Assembly (NCBI GenBank): GCA_963575745.1
Contig: CAUYUJ010012191.1
Span: 383,034-447,033, forward strand
DNA from: Prorocentrum cordatum
Taxonomy: Eukaryota; Sar; Dinophyceae; Prorocentrales; Prorocentraceae
Direction: 5' to 3'
DNA length: 64,000 nt
The notes below the pieces were generated by a model. It had not been told where the DNA came from. It made no database searches and worked only from the letters and a program-made list of their open reading frames with translations. Shown piece after piece: positions 52,711 through 62,458 of the stretch. Made by a program: the position numbers and the translations under genes. Numbering within the stretch: the first letter of the stretch is position 1; every line of letters starts with the position of its first letter.

Positions 52711-52810
52711 AGGTGGCCATCCTAGATCCAGGATCCTAGATCCTAGATCCAAGATCCTAGATCCTAGATCCAAGATCCTAGATCCAAGATCCAAGATCCT
52801 AGATCCAAGA
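52711..52810. repeat. 7-bp tandem array, unit GATCCWA
   Basis: About 13 units of GATCCTA or GATCCAA in alternating order. Fragments recur at 52872-52890. Confidence 0.9.
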
Positions 52811-52861
52811 CGCGCTCAGCTAGGTGACCGTCCTAGGATACTGGCGCGCTTCGCATGGCAT

Positions 52862-52902
52862 GATGAGAACATCCTAGATCCAAGATCCTGGATGTTCTCA
52901 TC
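52862..52902. other. Perfect hairpin, 13-bp stem
   Basis: GATGAGAACATCC and GGATGTTCTCATC enclose TAGATCCAAGATCCT, a remnant of the 7-bp array. Confidence 0.85.
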
Positions 52903-53515
52903 CGACGAAGCCACGCGTGCACCAGCAAACCTGGCCAGGGCCGTGGTGTGTGTATGGCCTCCTGGTGCGTACTGCCTCCTGGCCCCTGGATCCTAGCTGA
53001 GGCCACGCGTGCACCGACTCCTGCCCAGGACTCTCATCCGAAGGAGCCACGGTGTGATGGTGTCGGCCCCTCCCTGAGATCACACGTTAATTACGGAAAC
53101 ACTGCAACATCACGAGTCATCACAACCGCAGCCCTTGCCCCCAGATTTCATTGACATTTTCGAGCCTGATCTATCTGTCAAGGTCCCAGCGCGAAGCCGG
53201 GCGCGAAAACGCCGGGCGTGGAAAGTTGCGAAGCCCAGATCCCAGAGTCGGCCTGACCTGTGATGAAGCGTCGGCGGCCCGAAAAGGCGAGGACGCTACA
53301 GTTCGTTGGAGGCCGATGGGCCATGCAAGATTCTGGCCTTCTGGGGCCCTCTTGGTCGTCCATCGTGGGCTGTCTTTGGTCATCCGAGTGTGGATTGGCC
53401 ACCCCGCCTCCGCGTCCAAGCGAAGGCAAGTCATACCGCGCGGCCTCGTCGAGCAGCCCGCCCGCTGCGGGCCACCCCACGGGGACACGCCGGTCGTTGA
53501 AAGTACAGTGCCGTT
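52903..53515. other. Unrecognised sequence
   Basis: CCACGCGTGCACC and GCCTCCTGG are each doubled at about 52910-53015. No gene recognised. Confidence 0.4.
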
Positions 53516-53551
53516 TTTAATACATGCTCCGCGTGCGGATCATGTATTAAA
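53516..53551. other. Perfect hairpin, 11-bp stem
   Basis: TTTAATACATG and CATGTATTAAA enclose 14 bases. A partial third copy, CATGTATCAAACAT, lies at about 53615, just before the TATC array. Confidence 0.8.
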
Positions 53552-53631
53552 CATGCAGGGAATTAGTATTACAAGCAAAGATGAGTTCATGCATACATTC
53601 ATTCGTACATGAATCATGTATCAAACATCCG

Positions 53632-53707
<76 letters not shown>

Positions 53708-53746
53708 CTCTATCTCTCTATATCTATACATATATATATATATATA
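53632..53746. repeat. TATC tetranucleotide and TA microsatellites
   Basis: About 19 TATC units followed by TCTC variants, then a TA run at 53729-53746. Confidence 0.97.
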
Positions 53747-54822
53747 TGAACATCTTATGTGTTAGAAGCTGCCCTGTAGGCAGGGGGACGCCCCTGAAAG
53801 AAGCGAGGCGGGCTCCACCAGGGCCTGCGGAGCCCGGTGGCCCCTGCAGGCGGCGGGGAGCGGCGCCTCCCGGGAGCTGCTGCTGGCCGCCGCCTTCCTG
53901 CTCGACGCCACCGGCCTGCTCGCCGGCTTCCGCGCGCGACGGGGCGGCGGCTCGCCGGGGGCGGGAAACCCAGACCCCCTCGAGCAATGAAAAAATCACG
54001 ACGGGAGGTTTTTCGCCATTTTCGGCCTCTGGGGGCCCTCCCCGGGCCTCGGGCGCGTCAAAAAACGACTCGGGATGACAAACCGGTCCTGGGGAAGGGG
54101 TCGGGACCTCTGGGGGTCGACGTAATGAAAAAATCAGTACGTCGGGGGTCTGGGAACGGGCCTCCTGAGGTCGGCGGCGAGCCCAGGGGGGGGGAAGCGA
54201 GAAGGGGGGAGAGGAAGGGGGGGGGAGGAGGGGGGAGGGCCTCGCGGGACTGTGCGGAGGAGGCGTCCACAGCTCTGTGAGCAGATGGGGAGCCTCGAGG
54301 CATGCGGGGCCCCTCTGCCCGAGGGGAGGCCCCACGAAGAAAAACTCGACCCAAAATGGAAGGCCCCGCGCCGCAGGGACCCCCTGCAGGCCCCAGGCCA
54401 AAAGACCACCGGGCGTGACGTGGCCGCACTAGAACTCAGAAGCGCCGTGCAGCCGCACTGCCCTGGGGGCCAGGGGCCCCATGCGCCAGCAGTCACCGCG
54501 GTCCAGTGGACCCTGCGGGCGCGCGTCGCAGGCCGAGGGAGCCCGGCTTGATCTCCGGCCCGCCCCCCGAGGGGAAGGAGGGACACCAAGTAGGGCGAGT
54601 CCAGGGACCCCGAACCAGGGGGGCCTGGCCACGGGGGGGCATCCCGAGCCCGCCCCACCCGATGCCCCATCCCCGCCCAGGGGAGGGACCCCCGGGGTGC
54701 CTGGGCGCCCAAGCCGCCCCGCCACCCTCCGCCAGTCCTGTTGTTAGTCGCCGGCTCATATTCTACCCCGCCGATGCAAGCGGCACCGACCACCCGCCGG
54801 CTCACAGGGCCCCCGGCCTGTG
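53747..54822. other. Unrecognised GC-rich sequence, about 1.1 kb
   Basis: ATGAAAAAATCACGACGGG at 53987 and ATGAAAAAATCAGTACGTCGG at 54124 mark a tandem duplication of about 137 bp. GGGGGAGGAGG occurs at 54215. No gene recognised. Confidence 0.4.
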
Positions 54823-55134
54823 CGGGGAGGAGGAGGAGGAGGAGGAGGAGGAGGAGGAGGAGGAGGAGGAGGAGGAGGAGGAGGAGGAGGAGGAGGAGGA
54901 GAAGGAGGAGGAGGAGGAGGAGGAGGAGGGGAGGAGGAGGAGGAGGAGGAGGAGGAGGAGGGAGGAGGAGGAGGAGGAGGAGAGGAGGGAGGAGGAGGAG
55001 GAGGAGGAGGAGGAGGAGGAGGAGGAAGGAGAGAGGAGGGAGGAGGAGAGGAGGAGGAGAGAGAGGAGGAGGACGAAGAGGAGGCGGAGGAGGAGGAGGA
55101 GGAGGAGGAGGAGGAGGAGGAGGAGGAGGAGGAG
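54823..55134. repeat. Long GGA trinucleotide tract
   Basis: About 100 GGA triplets with GGG, GAG and AAG interruptions; among the longest in the window. Confidence 0.95.
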
Positions 55135-55174
55135 GATCCGGCGGCGAGCGAGGGGGGGAAGTGAAATGGGGCAG

Positions 55175-55320
55175 GCCTTCTCAGAAGGCTCGGAAGTCTC
55201 CCGGCCTTCTGAGAAGTTCTCTGAGCCTTCCCCGAAGATGCAGGACATTTCTTGTCAGAAGGCGCGAGGGCATGTGAAGCCCCGCCGCCTTCTGAGAAGG
55301 CCTCCTCCTTCTCACATGCC
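55175..55320. repeat. Cluster of CCTTCTGAGAAGG palindromes
   Basis: GCCTTCTCAGAAGGC (55177), GGCCTTCTGAGAAG (55202) and GCCTTCTGAGAAGGC (55288) are palindromic. GAGGGCATGTGAAG and CTTCTCACATGCCCCCTC form a larger inverted pair around the last one. A related GGCCTTCTGAGAAGC lies at 58455. Confidence 0.7.
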
Positions 55321-55616
55321 CCCTCGCTCGTCCTCGGGGAACGCACCAGGATCCAGGACCCGTTCTCCTCAGGGGAGCAAGGGAAAGGGGAGGGGAGGGG
55401 AGGGGAGGAGGAGGAGGACGAGGAGGAGGAGGACCCGCCTTCCCCCCAGGCGGAGGCGGCGCGGGCGACCCGCCGCTGCCGCCGTACCCGCTGGACGCCG
55501 CCGGCCTGTGCGCTGAGCGCGCCGGCGCCGAGGAGATTTGCGCGACCGAGGTGGGCACGGTAAGGATGGGCACGGAGCCGGCAGCAGTTTTTGCCCAAAT
55601 TCTGAGGTGGATAGAC

Positions 55617-55815
55617 TAGGGGAACGAAAAGTTACATAAACATGAAAACTCGGAGGTCCGCGCGGATCTCTCGGTTCGGCGCTGGGGCCCCCCGGCGACG
55701 CCTCCGGCGCCGCCCCTGGCGCGCTCCGCGCGCCAGGGAGGGGGGTCCAGCGCCGATCCGAGAAATCCGCGCGGACCTCCGATGTTTTATGTTTATGCCA
55801 CTTTTTGTTCCCCTA
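55617..55815. mobile_element. 199-bp foldback element with arms of about 70 bp
   Basis: Left end TAGGGGAACGAAAAGTTACA, then ATAAACATGAAAAC, CGGAGGTCCGCGCGGAT and CGGCGCTGG. The right arm is the reverse complement with about ten differences, ending TTGTTCCCCTA. The core GGCGCGCTCCGCGCGCC is also palindromic. The TA at both ends is compatible with a TA target. Confidence 0.75.
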
Positions 55816-55872
55816 CGGACCTCCTACCTTGACACGTCGATTGAGGAATTGGCCCTTTTCGGTTCGCGAGGG

Positions 55873-55957
55873 GGCGTCGCGGCCGTCGCGTTTGCGGGTC
55901 CAGGTCCGTCGGCTTCGGTCCCAGGCCGTTCTCACCAAGGGGAGCTTTACTGAAGGG
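55873..55957. repeat. Direct repeat holding the unoccupied site of the 213-bp element
   Basis: GGCCGTCGCGTTTGCGGGTCC through GGGAGCTTTACTGAAGGG. The same sequence at 56155-56227 is interrupted after TTACT by the element. Here the site reads straight through at 55947-55951. Confidence 0.85.
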
Positions 55958-56154
55958 TCGGGGGAGCGTAAGACCCGCCTCGGATTTTGACGAGGAGGAG
56001 CTTCGTGGGACGTCTGCAGCGGGAGGCCTCGTCAAAATGCAGGCTCGGCCTCGTCATTTTTGTTGACGACCTCGTCGGGGATTTCCGAGTCCCCTGTACC
56101 CAGGTCTTACGTCCCCCTGAAAGGGAGGCTTGTCCACCGCCGACAAGTGGGTTT

Positions 56155-56227
56155 GCGGCCGTCGCTTTTGCGGGTCCAGGTCCGTCGGCTTCGGTCCCAG
56201 GCCGTTTTCACCAAGGGGAGCTTTACT
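56155..56227. repeat. Direct repeat, occupied copy
   Basis: Second copy of 55873-55951, ending TTACT at 56223-56227, immediately left of the element. The continuation (TTACTGAAGGG) resumes at 56441. Confidence 0.85.
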
Positions 56228-56440
56228 TCTGGACGCCCGAGATGGGCACGGAAAGAATGGGTGCGATGCCCAGCAGCAGTTCCTGTTCATTCTGAACAGG
56301 ATTCGCTGTCCACGCCGCCGCGGCCTGTGTCCATTCGAGACAGAAGGCCGCCTGCCCAACAGCGGCCGCTGTTGGTTTGGGACAACATGTGTTGTTGGGC
56401 ATTGTACCCATTCTTTCGGTACCCATTTCGGGTGTCCAAA
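56228..56440. mobile_element. 213-bp MITE with TTACT duplication and matching empty site
   Basis: The left end TCTGGACGCCCGAGATGGGC then ACGGAAAGAATGGGT is mirrored by the right end, which reversed reads TTTGGACACCCGAAATGGGT then ACCGAAAGAATGGGT. Over 45 bp match at about 85 percent. TTACT flanks it at 56223-56227 and 56441-56445. The unoccupied sequence at 55947 has a single TTACT. The centre has GTTCATTCTGAAC and GCGGCCGC palindromes. Non-coding. Confidence 0.92.
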
Positions 56441-56445
56441 TTACT

Positions 56446-57423
56446 GAAGGGAGGCTTGTCCACCGCCGACAAGTGGGGCCGGGGTTCGCCGTCTGTGTCG
56501 CCGCGGGCGTGGCCCATGGCGGGCACGGGCCGCGAGCGCGCGTGCCCCCCACCGCGGTGTTTTTTTTTTTCCGCTGGGGATCCCAGCCGCTGTGGGGCCT
56601 CGTGCCCGGCTGTTTTGTCGTATACCTTCTGCGGCATCGGCGCGGCGTGCCCAGGGGGAGGGCACAAGTCACCAGCCTGGAACATATCACATGCCCCCAT
56701 CCCTCTGATTGGCGTCGCCCCGTCTCGATGCCGATCTGAGGGAGTCCCTCCGCTTCTGAGGGCGCAGCTCTGAGATCGTCGTCGACTTTTGCCAGGAGGG
56801 GAAAAAACACACAGACACAATTAATCGTCGATTCCCCAGAAGATATGGGAAAATATGGGAATTGGGCGGGAAGACAAAAAAACAGAAACTATGGGGAATG
56901 ATGTTATTTGTGTGTATTTACTTGTGCGCCCCAGGGCCCCTTCATTTTGGCTTGTTAATCTTAGGGATAGGGATACGTCCGAGGCTGGTCAGCAAGGAAG
57001 CCCCTGGGGGCGGGCGCGCCGGGGCAGCGGTATAGCCTTCGGGGGGGGCCCTCGTCGCCACGGCGGCACGCAGCCCGGAACACCTGGTGCGCTTGGGCCT
57101 CGGGAGGGGTCCAAGGAATCGGTGCTGTCAAGCAGTGGCGAAGCGTCCCTGTCCCTGCTCGCTCTCCCCCTCCCTGCCCAGCCCTTCCCCGAACAATGTC
57201 TCTTGTGTTATGTTGTCGTCATTCTCCTTTCTCCCCCATTCCCTCCCCCTCCTCCCCCCCATCCCTCCTGCAGGGGCTTTCCCAGTTGCGTCGGCTCGAT
57301 GGTTGGTCGCTCTTGCTAGCGTCGGCTCGACATGTTATGTTGCCGTCGCCTCGCGGCGGGCCTCAACAGGGGGGTGGCCCAGGGCGGCGGGACCAGGGGT
57401 GAGGGTGGCTTGGAAGCTTATCA
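56446..57423. other. Unrecognised sequence with one dispersed repeat
   Basis: 56806-56905 matches 43765-43895 (ACACACAGACACAATTAATC, ATATGGGAAAATATGGGAA). The block GGGAGGCTTGTCCACCGCCG at 56450 also occurs at 56121. No gene recognised. Confidence 0.45.
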
Positions 57424-57600
57424 TATAGCCCCACCAAACAATGTTCTAAAAACCTTTTGTGGTTCCCACGAAATGTTCTTTTAGAACACTTCTGGATGGG
57501 ACTGTCTTGTTTTAACACATCGGGTTCACGTTCTAAGAACATTGTCTTTGTTCTTAGAACATGTTTGGGGTTCTGAGAACATTTCGTGGTATGACTATAG
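57424..57600. mobile_element. About 177-bp AT-rich inverted-repeat element with AGAACAT motifs
   Basis: The left end TATAGCCCCACCAAACAATG then TTCT is mirrored by AGAACATTTCGTGGTATGAC then TATA at about 22 of 30 positions. Internal copies of GTTCTNAGAACAT (57533, 57556, 57573) and CCACGAAATGTTCT are palindromic. It is much AT-richer than its surroundings. TA at both ends. Confidence 0.6.
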
Positions 57601-58969
57601 GAATGCCGGGACGGTCGGTCCCTAGTCAATTCTGAGCTGCCCCCCTTATCCCAACTCGCTCTGCGCTGCTGCAGGATGGCGGCGTGCCCGAGAGGGGGGA
57701 GCAGAGGGGGTGGTGGGCCCTCGTAGAAGGGTCGAAAGGCCCCCGGCCGCTCTCGACGAATGGGGCTGCGTGCCAGAAGATACAGTTGAGGCCCATGCCA
57801 AGAAACACCCTGCTCGCCTCCAGGGTGCCCTGGGTTGCTTGGGTTTCGATGGTTTTGCGATTGGAAGCGTGACGCTCCGACGCCAACACTCCATGGACGT
57901 CCTGGGGTCTTAGGGTTGGGTTTCCTGTGGTCGCGTCCCTACTGTATGGGTGCAGTGATATCTGCCTAATCTGGGGGGCACGCAATGGGGTGGGGGCGAT
58001 GAATAAGGGGGCAGCGAGTGCTGCCGAAAAGCGGGCCTTCAGGGCCCCTAAAGGAGTCCTTTCGGGCCCAGAAGGGGCCCTTGAGAGGCTTCTTCCCCCC
58101 CCGCGTATCGCACCCTGTTATTTCGCGCCCGAGATATGGCGTAAACCGTTGTTGTATCGTTGGATTCTGGACCTGTCCTGTCGGCTGTGCAGGATGGTGC
58201 GCACGAGCGATGCTGCTACACGCGCGAGGCGGAGGCAGGCTTCAAGCGAGGGCAAACAACTGCGCCTCGCGAAGACGCTATCCAGTACTGTTGCCGCTAC
58301 CGCTGCCCTTTCCTTGTTTCCGTCTTCTTGAGCGTCCTGGGAAGCCTTCGTCGACATGGCTGGATTCGCTTCGAATTCTTGGTCAGAACGCAGACCTTGA
58401 GAAGTTCAGGGGGTAGCGGTATCTGTATCTGTTGGTTTTCCCGCAGAAGGCCTCCGGCCTTCTGAGAAGCTCATTGGGCCTTCTCTTCCCCGGTAAGCCG
58501 CGGCGAAACCCGAACCTCGCCCTCGCCGATCAGCGATTCAGGCAACTCGATGGGCGGCGGGGGTAGGGCTCGGCATTCGTCGAACACGTGGTGAATTCCG
58601 AACCCTACAATCAACCCGCAAAGTGAGGGTGAGCAACGTTCCAAGGTTAACTTGGCATCCTTCCCTTTCGGCCCATCCTTGGCCGCTTTCGCGGGCCCCG
58701 CCCCCCCGCAGAGTGTCGACATGGCCTTCCAGGGCCTTTATACCCTCACTGTGCGTTGGATACGGGTTGACTGTGCCACTATCGCCCAGATCGGCGTCAT
58801 CTTTCCTCGGTGGAGGCACACCGCAGATACACCCACCAGAAGTTTGAAGAAAGAGCAGGAACTGGCATGGACTCCAGATTTCGCTCACGAGAATCAAGAA
58901 TCCGCAATGGACCCTGGGCGTTTTCTTGGAGCTTTTCCCCCAGCCGTCCTGTGGTGTTGGGTCCTCGTT
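57601..58969. other. Unrecognised sequence, about 1.4 kb
   Basis: The phrase GGCTGGATTCGCTTCGA at 58364 also occurs at 30512. No gene recognised, although repeats are few. Confidence 0.35.
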
Positions 58970-59019
58970 CTGAAGAGACAGCGTCCCGTGTTCATCTTCT
59001 CGTCACTTTTTCCCGCTCC

Positions 59020-59985
59020 TGCCTCCCTCCATCCTTGCCTTTGCCCTCCGCATGTGCCTGTTTCGGCACACACTGCATGTCCACTTCGGCACACACCTCA
59101 CACGCTTCGTGTCCACATAAGGACCCCCCAGAAGGCCCAGCGGCAGCGCCCGCATGCATCTCCATGTCGGTGCACCCCTCACACGCTTCCTAGCCCATAG
59201 GGAGCTCCACCGAGGGCCCCACTGACAGCGCCCGCATGCGGTTCCACCCCCATTTCGGCCGACCCCTCACACGCTTCGTGGCAACACAGGGAGCTTCACC
59301 GAGGGCCCCAGTGACAGCGCCCACATGCAGTTCCACCCTCCATTTCGGTGCACCCCTCAAGCTTTCTGTGATCCATTAGGGAGCTCCACCGAAGGTTCTC
59401 GTGGCAGCGCCCACATGCAAATCCACTTTCAGATCGGTGAACCCCTCACACGTTTCGTGGCCCCATAGGGAGCCCCACCGAAGGCCCCAGTGACAGCGCC
59501 CACATGCAGTTCCATTCTCCGTTTCGGCACACCCCTCACACGTTTCCTGGCCCCATAAGGAGCTCCACCGAAAGCCCTAGTGGCAGCGACCACATGCAGT
59601 TCCACCCCTATTTCGGTGCACCCATCACACGCTTCGTGGCCCCATAGGGGGCTTCACCCAAGGCCCTAGTGCCAGCACCCGCATGTGGTTCCACCCTCCA
59701 TTTCGGCGAACCCCTCACACGCTTCGTGGCCCCATCGGGTGCTCCACCTCAATGACAGCGCCCGCATGCGATTCCGCCCCCCATTTCGGCGAACCTCTCA
59801 CACGCTTCGTCGCCTCATAGGGTGCTCCACCGAAGGTATACTAGTGGCCCCTGTTGCTTGCCCCCCTCCTTCATTTCATATCCCTCCAGCGCCTGCATGG
59901 CGGCCCCACCATATTCCGGCACACTCTTCATTCGTTTCGAGGCCCCATGAGGAGATCCACCGAAGGAGATATTCACAACCACGGT
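59020..59985. repeat. Minisatellite of 85-92 bp units, about 10 copies
   Basis: Each unit reads CCCTCACACGCTTCGTGGCC, then CCATAGGGAGCTCCACCGAA, GGCCCCAGTGACAGCGCCC and CATGCAGTTCCACC, then CATTTCGGCGAACC. CTCACACG-type anchors lie near 59097, 59179, 59266, 59449, 59536, 59625, 59714 and 59804, with worn copies near 59358 and 59920. A single diverged copy exists at 6385-6475. Confidence 0.9.
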
Positions 59986-60194
59986 ACTCACAACCGCACA
60001 TGGTTGGCACTTTCTTGCACCTGGACCTGGATTGTTGTTTATAAGAGCACGCTTCGGATGAAGTCCATTTTCTCCCGCCTCCCACCGCTTCAGTGGATTC
60101 GACGATGGTTGGGGGCAGGAGTCGGCGGCCGCCGCCTGTGAGGAGGCGGCCTCCTGGGCAGGGCCTGCCCCCTCTTGCTCGATCCTACCCGCGA

Positions 60195-60495
60195 TCCTCC
60201 TCCTCCTCCTCCTCCTCCTCTCCTCCTCCTCCTCCTCCTCCTCCTCCTCCTCCTCCTCTTTCTCCTCCTCCTCCTCCTCCTCTTTCTCCTCCTCCTCCTC
60301 CTCGTCCTCGTCCTCCTCCTCTTCCTCCTCCTCCTCCTCTCCTCATCATCATCATCGTCATCCTCTTCCTCCTCCTTCTCCCCCTCCCGTCCCTCCTCCT
60401 CCTCCTCCTCCTCCTCCTCCTCCTCCTCCTCCTCCTCTCCTCCTCTTCCTCCTCGTCCTCCTCGTCCTCCTCCTCCTCTTCCTCCTCCTTCTCCA
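60195..60495. repeat. Long CTC trinucleotide tract
   Basis: About 95 CTC triplets with TTC, GTC and ATC interruptions (ATCATCATC at 60345). Confidence 0.95.
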
Positions 60496-60499
60496 CCTT

Positions 60500-61312
60500 T
60501 GTCGCCCCCTCCTCCTTCTACGTCTGACCGACACTAGGAGCGAGCCGATTGCTGTAATCAAGTGATGCATGGAAACATGTAAGGTGCGACTCGGGTCAAA
60601 GAGGTACCTGGCGGGCGCCGCGGAACATGTGATAAACATTGGCGAAGCTAAGAGTAGTGCGAAGAGTAGGCGCCCGCCTGGTCTTCGAGGAAGGCACTGA
60701 CCTTAGTTACCACATACCCCAGGTAGTTAAGCATAATCACCCGTTGAATCTAAAGGTAGTCCTCGGGTGACAAGGACCCGTACAACATGCAAGGAGCTGT
60801 GCCGAACAGCAAGTAAGTGAAGTGACGTATTTCAGCAGATCCGCCCCCTCCCGGCCCTTCATACGCGCCCCCTCCTGTCCATAGAATATGTGCCATCTTG
60901 GCCGCCTGCAGAAAGTAAAACATATCACCGTGAGAGGCACATCAAATAGCGAGGTGCAGTGCGTAAAGTGCGCGGGAACGAGAAGCAGTCCTAGGGCTGC
61001 TACCCAGGGTGGTACAGGTCAACCTCAAACCTACCAGATAAGAAGTAGCACTGACGTGTCAAAGAAGAGCCGCGAGGGAGACGGAGGCGTAGGGTATTGC
61101 GATCTTTAGCTTAGGCTGGCCTGTGTGCGGAGGCTGGCCTGCTGCAAAGCCTTTTGACTAGTGAGGCTTGCCTGAATGTAATTCCGAGCGGCTGGCCATT
61201 TGGGACTGCAAAGGAGTGTCGCTGCAGCGACAAAGTAGGGCATACGCCTGGCGCCCTGTCGTGTGCAGGGTAACCTGCATCAGGCTTCCTCCAAGTATCT
61301 ATTGGCTATGAC
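60500..61312. other. Repeat-free stretch, possible worn coding sequence on the minus strand
   Basis: The minus strand reads AAKMAHILWTGG, FTYLLFGTAPCMLYGSLSPE and, past a stop, MLNYLGYVVTKVSAFLED in one frame (about 60925 down to 60680). The first block is preceded by TTTACTTTCTGCAGG, which looks like a 3' splice site. I recognise no family. It may be a decayed exon or chance. Confidence 0.3.
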
Positions 61313-61480
61313 TCGGGTGTTGCTAGAAGTGCCCCTGGCCCAAGGTGGCCCCAGCTTTTCGCTTCATTTTGGGGCCCCTGGGGTCCTCTGGGCCTCGTGA
61401 GGGGTGCCCTGGAGGCCGCCTGGGCCACCCCGAGAATCCTGGGGGTACTTTGGGCCAGGGGTACTTCTAGCAACACCCGA
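61313..61480. mobile_element. 168-bp MITE with ATGAC duplication
   Basis: The left end TCGGGTGTTGCTAGAAGTGC then CCCTGGCCCAA is the inverse of the right end (TTGGGCCAGGGG, TACTTCTAGCAACACCCGA) with one mismatch in 31 bp. ATGAC flanks it at 61308-61312 and 61481-61485. The interior GGGCCTCGTGAGGGG-type text recalls the GGCCNTCTTGG repeat. Non-coding. Confidence 0.88.
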
Positions 61481-61663
61481 ATGACCTGCGAACGGTAGTG
61501 TGCTAGCGGTCAGTGTCAGAGCTGCCAGAGAGTGCGGAGCAGACGTACTCGACAGACCACAGCAGGTGGCAAAATGCCTCCACTGTCGAGGTGCGTGTCG
61601 CTCTCCGCTCGGAGCGGGTGGCAGCTGTGACTGAGCGTAGCACGTGAGAGTATCTCCCAACCT

Positions 61664-61918
61664 CCCCCTCCTCCTCCTCCTCCGTCCTCCCCCGTCCTCC
61701 TCCTCCTCCTCCTCTCCCTCCTCCTCCTCCTCCTCCTCCTCCTCCTCCTCCTCCTCCTCCTCCTCCTCCTCCGTCCTCCTCCTCCTCCTCCTCCTCCTCC
61801 TCCCTCCCCCTCCTCCTCCTCCTCCTCCTCCTCTTCCTCCTCCTCCTCCTCCTCCTCCTCCTCCTCCTCCTCCGTCCTCCTCCTCCTCCTCCTCCTCCCT
61901 CCTCCTCCTCCTCTCGCT
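61664..61918. repeat. Long CTC trinucleotide tract
   Basis: About 80 CTC triplets with CGT and CCC interruptions. Confidence 0.95.
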
Positions 61919-62011
61919 CTCCCCGCCGCTCGCCTTCGCCGGCGGCCAGGAGGGAGCCCTCGCGCCGCGGCGCCGCTGCCGCCAGCTCGCGGGCGGCGGG
62001 GCCGCCGCGCA

Positions 62012-62263
62012 GGGGCTCCGCGGGCGGCAACAGCCCAAGCCTCTGGGAAGCCCAAGCCCTCCCTCCCTCCTCCTCCCTCCTCTCCTCCTCCTCCTCCTCC
62101 CATCCGCTCCTCCTCCCTCCTCTTCCTCCTCCTCGTCCCTCCTCTCCTCCCTCCTCCCTCCTCTCCTCCCTCGTCCCTCCTCTCCTCCCTCCTCTCCATC
62201 GGTCGTTGAAAGCAGGGGCTCCGCGGGCGGTAACAGCCCAAGCCTCTGGGAAGCCCAAACCCA
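62012..62263. repeat. Direct repeat bracketing a CTC tract
   Basis: CAGGGGCTCCGCGGGCGGYA then ACAGCCCAAGCCTCTGGGAA occurs at 62012-62062 and 62213-62263, 201 bp apart. A CTC/CCT tract (62066-62200) lies between them. The tract has probably been duplicated with its edge. Confidence 0.85.
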
Positions 62264-62265
62264 GT

Positions 62266-62458
62266 TTTAGATCGGGCGTGTCCCCCTACAGGGGGATTTT
62301 CGACGAAACATAAAACATTCCCCCAATATGCTCCAAAGAGGTAAAACATGCTAAAAAGATAGTCCCCAGGCTATTGTTGGACTATTGTTTGACAATTTGG
62401 GGGGTATTTCTTTTTTTCGTCGAAGCTCCCCCTGTAGGGAGGGGGACAGGCCCGACTT
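62266..62458. mobile_element. 193-bp inverted-repeat element with AAACCCAGT duplication
   Basis: Left end TTTAGATCGGGCGTGTCCCC, then CTACAGGGGGA, TTCGACGAAA and CATTCCCCC. The right end reversed reads AAGTCGGGCCTGTCCCC, then CTACAGGGGGA, TTCGACGAAA and ATACCCCCC. A 9-bp repeat AAACCCAGT flanks it at 62257-62265 and 62459-62467. The core is AT-rich with CTATTGTTGGACTATTGTT. It has the same length as family A and the same TCGGGC near its end, but is otherwise different. Confidence 0.8.

Noticed and set aside
59020-59985. CRISPR-like regular repeats
   Set aside because: Units are contiguous and diverged over their whole length, with no identical repeats separated by unique spacers, and no cas genes are present.
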